Origin: Cellulophaga tyrosinoxydans
Lineage (GTDB): Bacteria; Bacteroidota; Bacteroidia; Flavobacteriales; Flavobacteriaceae
DNA: 64,000 nt
NCBI RefSeq assembly: GCF_900176415.1
Contig: NZ_FWXO01000001.1
Location: forward strand, 1,174,053 to 1,238,052
Direction: 5' to 3'
Part shown: positions 44,696 through 53,652 of the stretch, piece by piece
Layout of the letters: each line of letters begins with the position of its first letter
Position numbering within the stretch: position 1 is the stretch's first letter
Translations under genes and position numbers: made by a program
The notes under the pieces: generated by a model
Database searches by the model: none
The model's input: only the letters and a program-made list of their open reading frames with translations
Told to the model about the DNA's origin: nothing

Positions 44696-46795
44696 TTACA
44701 AAGAATAGCGCAGTTGTAGGCTACCGTAATAATTTCGGTTATTTCCAGGGTAATAATATCTTGGTTCTGCACTACCAAAGGCTTGTGTATTAATCAATAC
44801 CGATTGTGCATATTTAGCATCAAAAAGATTGTTAATGCCAAAACTACTGGCAATAGAAAAATGTGAATTTAGCTTTTTTTGAAAACCTATTTTGGTTGTA
44901 AATACATGGAAAGATTCACTATACAAACTATTGGCATCGGTAAGTGGAATAGCGCCAGTAAATTGGTGCGTGGTATTCCAGTAAAAATGCTGAAATAGCT
45001 GCATTTGCAAACCAGATTGTAATCTATGTTTTGGAACGCCTGTTAATTCATTTCCTGAGTAAGAAATACCGTTATCAATAAATGCTATAAAGTTATGTTT
45101 ATTAAAAGTATAATTTATAAATGGTTGCAACTGTACTGCACTTGATAGTTTTAATTCATACGAAGCAGAAAGTTCTAGCCCTTGGTGTTTGGTTTTACCT
45201 GCATTTTTTCCAACAAATTGATCATCACTAATCCGTTCGGCAACCAATAAGTTTGTAATATTCATTTGGTACAATGCGGCATTAATTTGAAGCTTTTTTT
45301 GGTCAAAATATAAATTAGTGCCAATTTCATAATTAACACCCGTTTCTTGAGCTATATTTGGGTTTATAACTCCGTCTGGCGTAAGCGTTTCTTCTAAAGT
45401 AGGATTAGAAAATCCTCGGCTAACATTTGTGTATAATTTTTGAAAATTGTTAAGAGTGTAGGCTATTGTGGCGTTAGGCAAAACAATAGCATTAAAATCT
45501 CTTTTTGCACTTTTATTTTCAGATCCTTGGTTAAATAAATCGCGATAATTGTATTGCGTTTTGTTTACGTTCAACCCTAATTGTACTTCTAATTTTGGAT
45601 TTATATTCAGTAAAATGGTTGCAAAAGTATTTAATTGGGTTCTATATTCTTTGTTTTTTGCAAAAGGAGCACCTTGCAGGCTACCATTACCATTGTTATC
45701 TTGGTATAAATTCTCAAACTCACTCCAATTAAATTCATCTTTATAAAGTTCTGAGCCAAAAGTATAACTTGCTGGTTTTGTTAACATTTTAAAATTTCCT
45801 TCAAAACGTGTTCTAAAGCCATATCCATTGGTGAATTCATCTAAAATTCCAAAAGGTCGGGGTTCGTAATGATCTAAATAACTATAAAATATGCTGGTTG
45901 TATTTTTAAGATTTTCGGAAAAATCATGTGATAATGATAGGCCAATTAGGGTATATTTATTTGCTTCATATCCTTTAGCAGCGTTCCACGTAAATGCAGC
46001 TTGCTCTGGATTTTCTTTAAAATCGGTTATCCCTAATGAACTTGGTATTTGTGCAAAGTAATCCACATAATTTACTAGTAATCCTAGCGTATTTTTAGGG
46101 CTTATTGCAAACGAAACATTTAGTAATAAAGCATCGCGATTAAACTTATTGTTTTGGCGATAACCATCTGTTTCTAGATGTCCGTAATTAAATCCTATTG
46201 CTATTTTTTCATCGGTCAGTGAAAATGAAAAATTGTTTTTTACTAAATTATAGGAACCAACAGTAAAATTATTATTGAAATACGTGGTATTACCTAAGGC
46301 CTGTTTTGGTTGCAATAAAATGGCACCACCTAGATTACTACCAAAAGTAGTTGCTTTTGGCCCTTTTACCACTTCAATCTGGTGCAAACTCTCTAAATCG
46401 TATGCCTCTATGGAAGATAGGCCTGCTCCATTGGTAATAGGAATATCATTATAATACAAGCGTAATTTATCAGTGCCAAAAAGCGTTCTTGCTCCTACAC
46501 CACGAATTGTAATTCGGTTAGTATTCAAGGATCCAGATAAAATGTATACCCCCGGAATTTGGTTTATAGCCGAAACCACATCAACAGGACTATAATTTTG
46601 AAAAATAGTTCCGCCAACCAAATCAGAAGGGGTGATACCTTCAGTGTGTTTGGTAATTTTGTTTTCTAAGACAATAACCTCCTCAAGCGTAGTTATGCTA
46701 TCTTTTTCTATTTTTTCTTGACTGAATACCAATTGGGAGATTCCAAATATAATACTTAAAACTACGTGACCCTTCATTCGATAATTTAAGGTCAT
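44696..46795 (-). CDS. TonB-dependent siderophore/ion-type receptor
   Basis: The 699-residue receptor lacks the carboxypeptidase-like N-terminal domain of the other receptors here. It has a signal peptide (start MTLNYRMKG or, six codons in, MKGHVVLSIIFG), TonB-box-like TTLEEVIVLENK, a compact plug (DVVSAINQIPGVYIL ..NRITIRGVGARTLFGTDKLR .. YNDIPITNG ..IEVVKGPKATTFGSNLGGAI) and a barrel ending LQLRYSL. This is the FecA/ferrichrome-receptor type, so iron-complex uptake is likely, but metal or vitamin uptake is possible. It is the last gene of a minus-strand operon, 11 bases after a small outer-membrane protein gene. Confidence 0.9.
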   Translation of the reverse strand: MTLNYRMKGHVVLSIIFGISQLVFSQEKIEKDSITTLEEVIVLENKITKHTEGITPSDLVGGTIFQNYSPVDVVSAINQIPGVYILSGSLNTNRITIRGVGARTLFGTDKLRLYYNDIPITNGAGLSSIEAYDLESLHQIEVVKGPKATTFGSNLGGAILLQPKQALGNTTYFNNNFTVGSYNLVKNNFSFSLTDEKIAIGFNYGHLETDGYRQNNKFNRDALLLNVSFAISPKNTLGLLVNYVDYFAQIPSSLGITDFKENPEQAAFTWNAAKGYEANKYTLIGLSLSHDFSENLKNTTSIFYSYLDHYEPRPFGILDEFTNGYGFRTRFEGNFKMLTKPASYTFGSELYKDEFNWSEFENLYQDNNGNGSLQGAPFAKNKEYRTQLNTFATILLNINPKLEVQLGLNVNKTQYNYRDLFNQGSENKSAKRDFNAIVLPNATIAYTLNNFQKLYTNVSRGFSNPTLEETLTPDGVINPNIAQETGVNYEIGTNLYFDQKKLQINAALYQMNITNLLVAERISDDQFVGKNAGKTKHQGLELSASYELKLSSAVQLQPFINYTFNKHNFIAFIDNGISYSGNELTGVPKHRLQSGLQMQLFQHFYWNTTHQFTGAIPLTDANSLYSESFHVFTTKIGFQKKLNSHFSIASSFGINNLFDAKYAQSVLINTQAFGSAEPRYYYPGNNRNYYGSLQLRYSL

Positions 46796-46806
46796 AAAAT
46801 TAAGTA

Positions 46807-47361
46807 TTAAAAGCGAAAGCCTAATGATACTCCTCCACGTCCAACAACATCAACAGTGTTATTAGCGTTGAACAAGTTTCTACCTATTCCACCATACACC
46901 TCTGCTACGAAGCCTTTTTTGGAAACGAATTTTCCTCCAATCGACACTCCTAAAGCAAAATCAGTATAACTGGTTTCATCGTAGATGTCTTCTTGAGTAA
47001 CCTCGTTGTAACCAATATATTCACCGGAAGAACTACTATTTAACATTCCAAAACCTTCTACAAAAAATCCTTTTGCATAGCCTTTTGAAAAATACCTGCG
47101 ATAATAAGGTGTTAAAGAAAAATCTCTTAAAACATCAATACCATCATAATCATCACCTAAATTAACTAAGACGCCTACACCATAAGAGGATTCTTCATCG
47201 ATTAAACGTTCATAGGATCCATCAAGATATTTAAAAGCAATTAAGTTAAATGCATTTATTTTTACTTCATCTTTGCCATCAATTAAATCAGAATTATCCT
47301 GTGCAAATGCTGATGTAATTGCTGTAATTACAAAAGCGACAATTAAGCTAAATTTTTTCAT
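46807..47361 (-). CDS. Small outer-membrane beta-barrel-like protein
   Basis: The start at 47361 (MKKFSLIVAFVITAITSAFAQ) gives a clean signal peptide; a frame opening at 47391 adds ten polar residues. The mature ~160 residues are alternating hydrophobic/aromatic strands separated by Asp/Gly/Ser turns and end GVSLGFRF, the C-terminal Phe signature of outer-membrane proteins. It resembles the DUF3575-like barrel proteins that are frequent in Flavobacteriaceae. It shares strand layout and the closing GLSIGFRF-type ending with the next upstream gene, suggesting an old duplication. It lies in an operon upstream of the siderophore-type receptor. Confidence 0.8.
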   Translation of the reverse strand: MKKFSLIVAFVITAITSAFAQDNSDLIDGKDEVKINAFNLIAFKYLDGSYERLIDEESSYGVGVLVNLGDDYDGIDVLRDFSLTPYYRRYFSKGYAKGFFVEGFGMLNSSSSGEYIGYNEVTQEDIYDETSYTDFALGVSIGGKFVSKKGFVAEVYGGIGRNLFNANNTVDVVGRGGVSLGFRF

Positions 47362-47424
47362 TTTCGGTTTTTGTTTTAAAGATACTATCAAAATTATAAT
47401 TTATAGGATTATTTAATAAAAGTG

Positions 47425-47943
47425 CTAAAATCTGAAACCTATGGAAAGTCCTGCCCTATACATAAAAGTATTTTGATATTCTAGTGGATTAATGTTTCTT
47501 CCGATTCCGGCGTTAAATTCTAGAGAAAATTTTTGACTATAGGTCACAAATTTATGACCTAGGCCAATCCCGAGAGCAGTAGTATTATAACGATTCTTTA
47601 AAGTGTGTGGGTTAACATAATTTTCATCAAGCTCGCCTGTATAATATAAGGCAAAAGCTTCGGCAAAAAAACCGCTACGTGGAGCATATCCAAAATAAGC
47701 TCTAAAGTTAGGGCCAATTCCAAAATTGCCATTGTAGTCCAATGGCGTATTGTCAAAATACAATGTTCCTCCAACACTTGTATCTTCTGTAAAAAAATAT
47801 TCATAACTGCCTTCAACAGTAGTGGTGGCTAAAAATAATCCAATATTAAACTTTAACTCCTGATTTTGATCGTAGTTACGATATGCTTGCGAGTAGGTTA
47901 AACTACCTATACTCAAAAATGCAATGACTAGTAATTTGTTCAT
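47425..47943 (-). CDS. Small outer-membrane beta-barrel-like protein, paralogue
   Basis: The 172-residue protein has a signal peptide (cleavage after SLTYSQ) and strands such as FNIGLFLATTTVEGSYEYFF, GGTLYFDNT and FSLEFNAGIGRNINP, ending GLSIGFRF. It matches the layout of the downstream small barrel protein (matching EGSYEYFF/DGSYERLI, FGIGPNFRAYF/FSLTPYYRRYF and FFAEAFALY/FFVEGFGML segments), so the two are paralogues. No enzymatic motif. It is the first gene of the three-gene minus-strand operon ending with the TonB receptor. Confidence 0.8.
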   Translation of the reverse strand: MNKLLVIAFLSIGSLTYSQAYRNYDQNQELKFNIGLFLATTTVEGSYEYFFTEDTSVGGTLYFDNTPLDYNGNFGIGPNFRAYFGYAPRSGFFAEAFALYYTGELDENYVNPHTLKNRYNTTALGIGLGHKFVTYSQKFSLEFNAGIGRNINPLEYQNTFMYRAGLSIGFRF

Positions 47944-48030
47944 TTCCCTCGTGTTTGTAAGAAGAAAATCAATTATTATTCCAAAAATTAAATTTTATGC
48001 AAAAGCAAAAGGTTTTAACAGCTGTTTGGG

Positions 48031-48062
48031 TTGCTTTTTATAGCAAATAGTGTGTATTTTCG
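48031..48062 (+). promoter_or_regulatory. Probable promoter of xth
   Basis: TTG at 48031 and TATTTTCG at 48055 (one mismatch to TAnnTTTG) are separated by 21 bases, the spacing expected in Bacteroidetes; the ATG follows 15 bases after the -7 element. Confidence 0.5.
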
Positions 48063-48077
48063 GTAAAAATTATTGAA

Positions 48078-48839
48078 ATGAAAATTGTTTCCTATAACGT
48101 AAACGGAATAAGAGCCGCATTAAACAAAGGTTTTATAGATTGGTTGCAAGCTGTAGACCCAGATGTGCTTTGTTTACAAGAAATTAAAGCCATGGAGGAG
48201 CAGTTAGATTTGAGTGTGTTTGAAAATGCGGGATATAAATACTCCTATTGGTATAGTGCGCAAAAAAAAGGATATAGTGGCGTAGCTATTTTGTCTAAAA
48301 CAAAACCTGATCATGTAGAATATGGAACAGGTATTGAGTATATGGATTTTGAAGGTCGAAATTTACGTGCAGATTTTAATGGCGTTTCAGTAATGAGCAT
48401 GTATTTACCATCCGGCACAAATATGGATCGGTTAGATTTTAAGCTGCAGTATATGGCAGATTTTCAGGAATATATAAATGATTTAAAATTGAAATATCCG
48501 AATTTGATTATTCTAGGTGATTATAATATTTGTCATGAAGCCATAGATATTCATAATCCGGTTGGATTAAAAAATGTATCGGGGTTTTTGCCTGTAGAGC
48601 GGGAGTGGATTGGTAATTTTATGAAGAGTGGTTTTATAGATAGTTTCCGTTATTTTAATGATGAACCTGATAATTATACTTGGTGGAGTTATAGAGCCAA
48701 TGCACGAAATAACAATAAAGGCTGGCGTTTGGATTATGGCTTAGTAAGTGAGCCTTTAGAAAATAGACTAAAGCGGTCTGTAATCTTATCCGAAGCAAAA
48801 CATAGTGATCATTGCCCAATATTAGTTGAATTGCATTAA
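48078..48839 (+). CDS. xth: Exodeoxyribonuclease III / AP endonuclease
   Basis: A 253-residue EEP-family DNA repair enzyme (no signal peptide) that cleaves at abasic sites and degrades DNA 3' to 5'. Motifs are MKIVSYNVNGIRAAL, DVLCLQEIKA (catalytic Glu), YSGVAILSK, LGDYNICHEAIDIHNP, WWSYRANARNNNKGWRLDY and SDHCPILVELH (catalytic Asp-His). It is cytoplasmic and distinct from the secreted EEP nuclease at 23.7 kb. It probably has its own promoter. Confidence 0.96.
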   Translation: MKIVSYNVNGIRAALNKGFIDWLQAVDPDVLCLQEIKAMEEQLDLSVFENAGYKYSYWYSAQKKGYSGVAILSKTKPDHVEYGTGIEYMDFEGRNLRADFNGVSVMSMYLPSGTNMDRLDFKLQYMADFQEYINDLKLKYPNLIILGDYNICHEAIDIHNPVGLKNVSGFLPVEREWIGNFMKSGFIDSFRYFNDEPDNYTWWSYRANARNNNKGWRLDYGLVSEPLENRLKRSVILSEAKHSDHCPILVELH

Positions 48840-48879
48840 TTTTTAATTGGATTAAAATTAAATTTTTTTTGTTTATGCT

Positions 48880-48887
48880 TATTTTTG
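48880..48887 (+). promoter_or_regulatory. Probable -7 element of the aldo/keto reductase gene
   Basis: TATTTTTG is an exact TAnnTTTG match, 29 bases before the ATG. Confidence 0.5.
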
Positions 48888-48916
48888 ACCTAATTAATTG
48901 CTAAGAAAATTTCCTT

Positions 48917-49957
48917 ATGATTTATACCAAATTACCCCACACAGATATTGAAGTAAGTAAAATATGTTTAGGTACAATGACTTGGGGCAATCAGAATACA
49001 GAAGCAGAAGGTCATGAGCAAATGAATTATGCTACTGATCAAGGAGTTAATTTTTTTGATACAGCTGAATTATATCCAATTCCAGCACACCCTGACAGAA
49101 GATCGATAACGGAAACAATAATTGGTACATGGTTCGAAAAAAATAGAAATCGCGATAAAATTGTACTAGCCACTAAAATTGCTGGTAGAGCCGAGATGTC
49201 TAAATTTATCAGAACCACTGGGTTTAGCAAAGAAGCCTTAATTGATGCTGTGGAGGGTAGTTTAGAGCGCTTACAGACAGATTATATAGATTTATACCAA
49301 CTACATTGGCCGGAACGTAAAACAAACTATTTTGGTCAACGCGGTTATGTTCATGATACTGCGGATTTCTGGGAAGATAATTTTCACGAAATACTAGAAA
49401 CTTTAAGAGATTTAAAACGAGAAGGTAAAATAAGAGAAGTTGGGGTTTCTAATGAAACACCATGGGGAGTTATGCGTTATTTAGAAGAAAGTAAAGTACA
49501 CGCAACTTTGCCCAGAATGATAACTATTCAAAATTCTTATAATTTACTGAATAGGCAATTTGAAACAGGCTTATCTGAAATTTCGCATCGCGAAAATTTA
49601 GGGCTTTTAGCATATTCTCCTTTAGGATTTGGCGTATTGAGCGGAAAATATTTGGGCGATAGATTGCCTGATAATTCTAGATTAAAACTTTTTCCTAATT
49701 ACAATAGATATAAAGGTATAACTGCAGTTGAAGCTACTCAGAAGTATTATGAACTTGCACAAGCTAATGATTTGTCGTTAACACAAATGTCTTTAGCATA
49801 TGTAAATACACGTCCATTTTTAACTAGTAATATAATTGGAGCAACAACTATGCGCCAATTAGAAGAAAACATTGCCAGTATAGATGTGGAATTAAGTGCT
49901 GAAGTTTTAGAAGGAATAGAAAAAATACATAATCAAATTCCTAATCCTGCACCTTAA
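48917..49957 (+). CDS. NADP-dependent aldo/keto reductase, Tas-like
   Basis: A 346-residue (alpha/beta)8-barrel oxidoreductase. The catalytic tetrad can be read: Asp and Tyr in FFDTAELYPIP, Lys in KIVLATKIAG and His in DLYQLHWPERK. The long insert with TDYIDLYQLHWPERKTN and the C-terminal NIIGATTMRQLEENI are typical of the branch containing E. coli Tas. Substrate is unknown; the family reduces aldehydes and ketones. The stop is one base from the stop of the convergent peptidase-like lipoprotein gene, so there is no room for a conventional terminator. Confidence 0.93.
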   Translation: MIYTKLPHTDIEVSKICLGTMTWGNQNTEAEGHEQMNYATDQGVNFFDTAELYPIPAHPDRRSITETIIGTWFEKNRNRDKIVLATKIAGRAEMSKFIRTTGFSKEALIDAVEGSLERLQTDYIDLYQLHWPERKTNYFGQRGYVHDTADFWEDNFHEILETLRDLKREGKIREVGVSNETPWGVMRYLEESKVHATLPRMITIQNSYNLLNRQFETGLSEISHRENLGLLAYSPLGFGVLSGKYLGDRLPDNSRLKLFPNYNRYKGITAVEATQKYYELAQANDLSLTQMSLAYVNTRPFLTSNIIGATTMRQLEENIASIDVELSAEVLEGIEKIHNQIPNPAP

Positions 49958-49958
49958 A

Positions 49959-51005
49959 TTATTTTTTATTGGTATCTCTTATAAACTGAATAATGCCCTT
50001 AAAATAATTCTTCTGATCGTCATATTGCGATAAATGGCTTCCGTTGGGGCAAAATAAATAACGTCCATTTTGAACTTCTTTGGACATCCATTCCATATGT
50101 TTGGGATCCATAGTATCATATTTGGCACCAATAACCAATGTTGGCACTGCAATTTCTTTAAGTCTAGTTTTTATATCCCAATCTTTTAACGTGGCATCTC
50201 CAGTGATACCAAATTCACTATGCCCTTGCATATGAACATACACTTGATTGTTGGCATGATTAAAAGTCCTTGAAATAGCTTCAGGCCATTCTTCAACAGG
50301 CATACGTAGAACGTGTTCTGTGTAATAATGATTAAACAAAAGCTCGCCGTATCGTGGGTTTGTAAAATCTTGATTGGCTTCAATTAATTTAATCTCTTCA
50401 TAAACTTTTGGATCCAATTGCGGACCTAAAACTTCTTGTGCGTAGGCATTGTATTCAGGAATGCTAGACATCATATTAGAAATGATAAGTCCTTTTAAAT
50501 TTTTCTGATATTTCAGGGCGTATTCCATGGCTAGAATTCCACCCCATGATTGGCCTAGTAAATAAAAATTAGATTCATCCAATTTTAGCGCTTTTCTAAC
50601 TTGTTCTACTTCCTCAACAAAACGTTCAGTTGTCCATAAACTTAAGTCATCCGGACGATCGCTATAATAAGAACCGAGCTGATCGTAGTAAATATATTCT
50701 ATACTTTCCTGAGGAAAATAACCATCAAAACAGCTATAAATTTCATGTGTCATTCCAGGCCCACCATGTAAAAGCAATACTTTTTTAGTGGGATTATGAC
50801 CAACAGTTTTTGTCCAAACTTTAAATGTTCCTTTCTCTGTAGTAATAGGAATCATTTTTATGCCACCCGTAAATTGATCATCTCTGTTTGTAAAACTCAA
50901 ATAGTTTTCTGCTTCACTAGTAGCTGTGTCAATTGGTTCTTTCGCTGGTTCTTTACAATTGAAAAAAAGTACTATTAACAGTGTAAAGAAGATTGGCTTT
51001 TTCAT
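49959..51005 (-). CDS. Proline iminopeptidase-family lipoprotein (alpha/beta hydrolase)
   Basis: The 348-residue protein has a lipobox (LFFNC, Cys at residue 17) and an S33-family alpha/beta hydrolase fold: HGGPG oxyanion motif (about residues 80-84), nucleophile GQSWGG, catalytic Asp in ILVIGAKYDTMDP-like AVPTLVIGAKYDTMDP and His in GSHLSQYDD. S33 enzymes release N-terminal proline or other residues from peptides; the lipid anchor suggests action on periplasmic or surface peptides. It is the last gene of the minus-strand panC-radA operon, 43 bases after radA. Confidence 0.9.
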   Translation of the reverse strand: MKKPIFFTLLIVLFFNCKEPAKEPIDTATSEAENYLSFTNRDDQFTGGIKMIPITTEKGTFKVWTKTVGHNPTKKVLLLHGGPGMTHEIYSCFDGYFPQESIEYIYYDQLGSYYSDRPDDLSLWTTERFVEEVEQVRKALKLDESNFYLLGQSWGGILAMEYALKYQKNLKGLIISNMMSSIPEYNAYAQEVLGPQLDPKVYEEIKLIEANQDFTNPRYGELLFNHYYTEHVLRMPVEEWPEAISRTFNHANNQVYVHMQGHSEFGITGDATLKDWDIKTRLKEIAVPTLVIGAKYDTMDPKHMEWMSKEVQNGRYLFCPNGSHLSQYDDQKNYFKGIIQFIRDTNKK

Positions 51006-51048
51006 AACTTTTAGTTTTTATGAATTTACTAAAAAATTCTATAAAAAT

Positions 51049-52410
51049 TTATCCAAATAAATAGCCAGCCACATCTTCAATTTTAGCCACAAGTTGAATT
51101 TTTATTTGCGAATTTTTTAAGGTGATTTTATTGTTTTTGGAAACAAAAATAGTGTGGAAACCTAATTTTTCAGCCTCAAGAATACGTTGTTCTACGCGTT
51201 GTACAGGACGAATTTCTCCGGCCAAACCAACTTCTGCCGCAAAACAAATACCTTTTTCGATTGAAATATCTTCGTTGCTTGAAAGTATGGCAGCTATTAC
51301 GGCAAGATCTATTGCAGGATCATCTACAGAAATACCACCTGTAATATTTAAAAACACATCTTTTGCCGCTAATTTAAAACCAGCTCGTTTTTCCAAAACT
51401 GCTAATAGCATGTTTAAACGTTTGGCATTATAACCAGTAGTAGACCGTTGAGGTGTACCGTAAACAGCAGTGCTTACTAGGGCCTGAATTTCTATCATTA
51501 GCGGTCGCATGCCTTCTACAGTAGACGCTATGGCAGTACCGCTTAAACCTTCGTCATTCTTCGAAATTAAAATTTCAGAAGGGTTGTTTACTTCACGTAA
51601 GCCGCTACCTTGCATTTCGTAAATTCCCAATTCAGAGGTTGATCCAAATCGGTTTTTTAAAGAGCGTAGAATTCGATAAACATAATTTCGATCGCCCTCA
51701 AATTGTAAGACACTATCTACCATGTGTTCTAAAATTTTTGGCCCAGCAATAGATCCATCTTTGGTAATATGACCAATAAGAATAACAGGTGTATTTGTTT
51801 CTTTTGCAAATTTGATGAGTTCTGCAGTGCATTCTCTAATTTGCGATATGCTTCCTGCGGCAGATTCTATATAATCAGAATGAAGCGTTTGAATAGAATC
51901 GATAACAACAATATCTGGTTCTGTATATTCAATTTGTTTAAAGATGTTTTGTGTTTTTGTTTCGGTCAGTATAAAGCAAGTTTCACTATTTGGATGAATA
52001 CGATCGGCACGCATTTTTATTTGTTTCTGACTTTCTTCACCAGAAACGTAGAGTGTTTTATAAGGTAACTTTAAGGCAATTTGAAGTAATAAAGTACTTT
52101 TTCCTATACCTGGTTCTCCTCCCAAAAGAGTTAAAGACCCTGGTACTAACCCACCACCTAAAACGCGATTAAATTCAAGATCAAAAGTATCTAAGCGAAG
52201 TTCTTTCTCGGTGCTAATTTCATTTACGCGCAGTGGTTTAGAAATTTTTTTTGCAGTATTCGATGGCGTTTTCCAACTCGATTTTTCTTCTTTTTGGACT
52301 ACTTCTTCAACTACCGTATTCCATTCTTTACATGCGGAGCATTGCCCTACCCATTTTGCATATTGGGTACCACAATTTTGACAAAAAAATGCTGTTTTAG
52401 TTTTGGCCAT
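51049..52410 (-). CDS. radA: DNA repair protein RadA/Sms
   Basis: A 453-residue hexameric helicase-like protein that aids branch migration in recombination. Zinc finger CQNCGTQYAKWVGQCSAC is at residues 10-27, RecA-like ATPase with Walker A GGEPGIGKSTLLLQ and Walker B-type DIVVIDSIQT, the RadA-specific KNRFG motif, and a C-terminal Lon protease-like domain (ISVDDPAIDLAVIAAILSS). No protease dyad is expected to be active in RadA. It lies in the panC-D operon. Confidence 0.97.
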   Translation of the reverse strand: MAKTKTAFFCQNCGTQYAKWVGQCSACKEWNTVVEEVVQKEEKSSWKTPSNTAKKISKPLRVNEISTEKELRLDTFDLEFNRVLGGGLVPGSLTLLGGEPGIGKSTLLLQIALKLPYKTLYVSGEESQKQIKMRADRIHPNSETCFILTETKTQNIFKQIEYTEPDIVVIDSIQTLHSDYIESAAGSISQIRECTAELIKFAKETNTPVILIGHITKDGSIAGPKILEHMVDSVLQFEGDRNYVYRILRSLKNRFGSTSELGIYEMQGSGLREVNNPSEILISKNDEGLSGTAIASTVEGMRPLMIEIQALVSTAVYGTPQRSTTGYNAKRLNMLLAVLEKRAGFKLAAKDVFLNITGGISVDDPAIDLAVIAAILSSNEDISIEKGICFAAEVGLAGEIRPVQRVEQRILEAEKLGFHTIFVSKNNKITLKNSQIKIQLVAKIEDVAGYLFG

Positions 52411-52485
52411 TGCCTAATTTAAGGTTTTGGCTAAAGGTAATGAATAAAGAAAAATTGAAAATGAATTTTATTGAAAATGTATCTT

Positions 52486-53628
52486 CTAATATCCAAAATC
52501 GGCTTTTAGCGCATCCATTTTTTCTAGAGCCATATCTTTGGTAAGAAAATCTATTTCTTCCATACCAAAGGCTTTTTCAAAAGTTCGTAAAGCCTTTTTT
52601 GGTTCACCTATTTGCTCGTAGTATTCACCTTCAAAATAAAAACCTAACATAGTTGTTGGGTATTCTTTTTTACAAAGCTCTGCAAGTGGCTTTAATGACT
52701 CAAAATCTTCTTTTTTTCTTGTTGCGGCATAAATAGCCATTATATCATTTAAATCAACATTTTTTCTAAACCCAAATAGCTTTTCAATCATATCATATTT
52801 GGTAGTTAAATAGTCAAAAACAGGCCCTTCGGCTGTTAATATTTGAGTTTTATACTCTGTGGGACTAATTGGTTTAAACATTTTAAACACATTATCAAAT
52901 GCTTTTCCAATTCCGTATGTGGCTACTGAAATATGATCTGCCGCGCTGTATTCATCATAAAAATAATGAAGCGTTTCTTTTTTAATAGTATTTATTCCGG
53001 TATTTAAAATAGGAATGCTTTTATCTTTTTTAAGTTGCTCTCCGTCTGTTATTAAATGGTAAAAAAGAGTCTTTTGCATTGCACCTAAACGCGCAGGAAC
53101 TCTAGTTTCCATTTCCGCAGCTAAAGTTGGCGCAATACTAACATAGGAATTAAACAATGATTCTTCTTTAAAAAGATAATAGTTAATAAAGTTTGCACTA
53201 ATATCATATCCAAAAATCATTTTAAAAGGCGCAGTTTTGTAACTAGTTTCTAAATAAGGAATTAGTTCCATGCCTAAAAATTCGAAAAATAATTTTGATT
53301 TTTCGGTTGGCAAGCCTGAGTTTTCATCAAAGGCACAATCTTCTAATCTTAAATTATCTTTACTCTGATTTACACCTACAATTATGGCTTGAGGCATTCC
53401 ATGAAATGTACTGTAAAATTTTGCTGTAGCAACAACATTATCAAAAAGGTACTCAGCATCTAATACCACGATTAATGGGTATTTTTTTTCTGCAGAGTAG
53501 TTTTCAGGAATATAATATTTTACATCTCGCCTTTCCTGAAGCTTAAAAGATTCAAAAATTTCTTGTTTTACTTGGGCGCTTACACCTAAGCATAGAAAGA
53601 AAGCTAATACAGTTAGTATACGTTTCAT
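52486..53628 (-). CDS. Exported esterase-like protein with altered nucleophile elbow
   Basis: The 380-residue protein has a signal peptide (cleavage after LGVSAQ) and an esterase-D/enterochelin esterase-like fold (YYIPENYSAEKKYPLIVVLD ..AIIVGVNQS). The position of the usual GxSxG nucleophile reads IFGYDISANF: Gly140, Asp142 replaces the nucleophile Ser, with a Ser two residues later (Ser144). A His region (AADHISVATYGI) is retained. The last ~60 residues are TPR-like (MLGFYFEGEYYEQIGEPKKALRTFEKAFG). It may be catalytically inactive or use a shifted nucleophile; no function is assigned. It is in the panC-radA operon between the flippase-like gene and radA. Confidence 0.8.
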   Translation of the reverse strand: MKRILTVLAFFLCLGVSAQVKQEIFESFKLQERRDVKYYIPENYSAEKKYPLIVVLDAEYLFDNVVATAKFYSTFHGMPQAIIVGVNQSKDNLRLEDCAFDENSGLPTEKSKLFFEFLGMELIPYLETSYKTAPFKMIFGYDISANFINYYLFKEESLFNSYVSIAPTLAAEMETRVPARLGAMQKTLFYHLITDGEQLKKDKSIPILNTGINTIKKETLHYFYDEYSAADHISVATYGIGKAFDNVFKMFKPISPTEYKTQILTAEGPVFDYLTTKYDMIEKLFGFRKNVDLNDIMAIYAATRKKEDFESLKPLAELCKKEYPTTMLGFYFEGEYYEQIGEPKKALRTFEKAFGMEEIDFLTKDMALEKMDALKADFGY

Positions 53629-53652
53629 AATCGGCGGTTTTTGCTTTTTATA

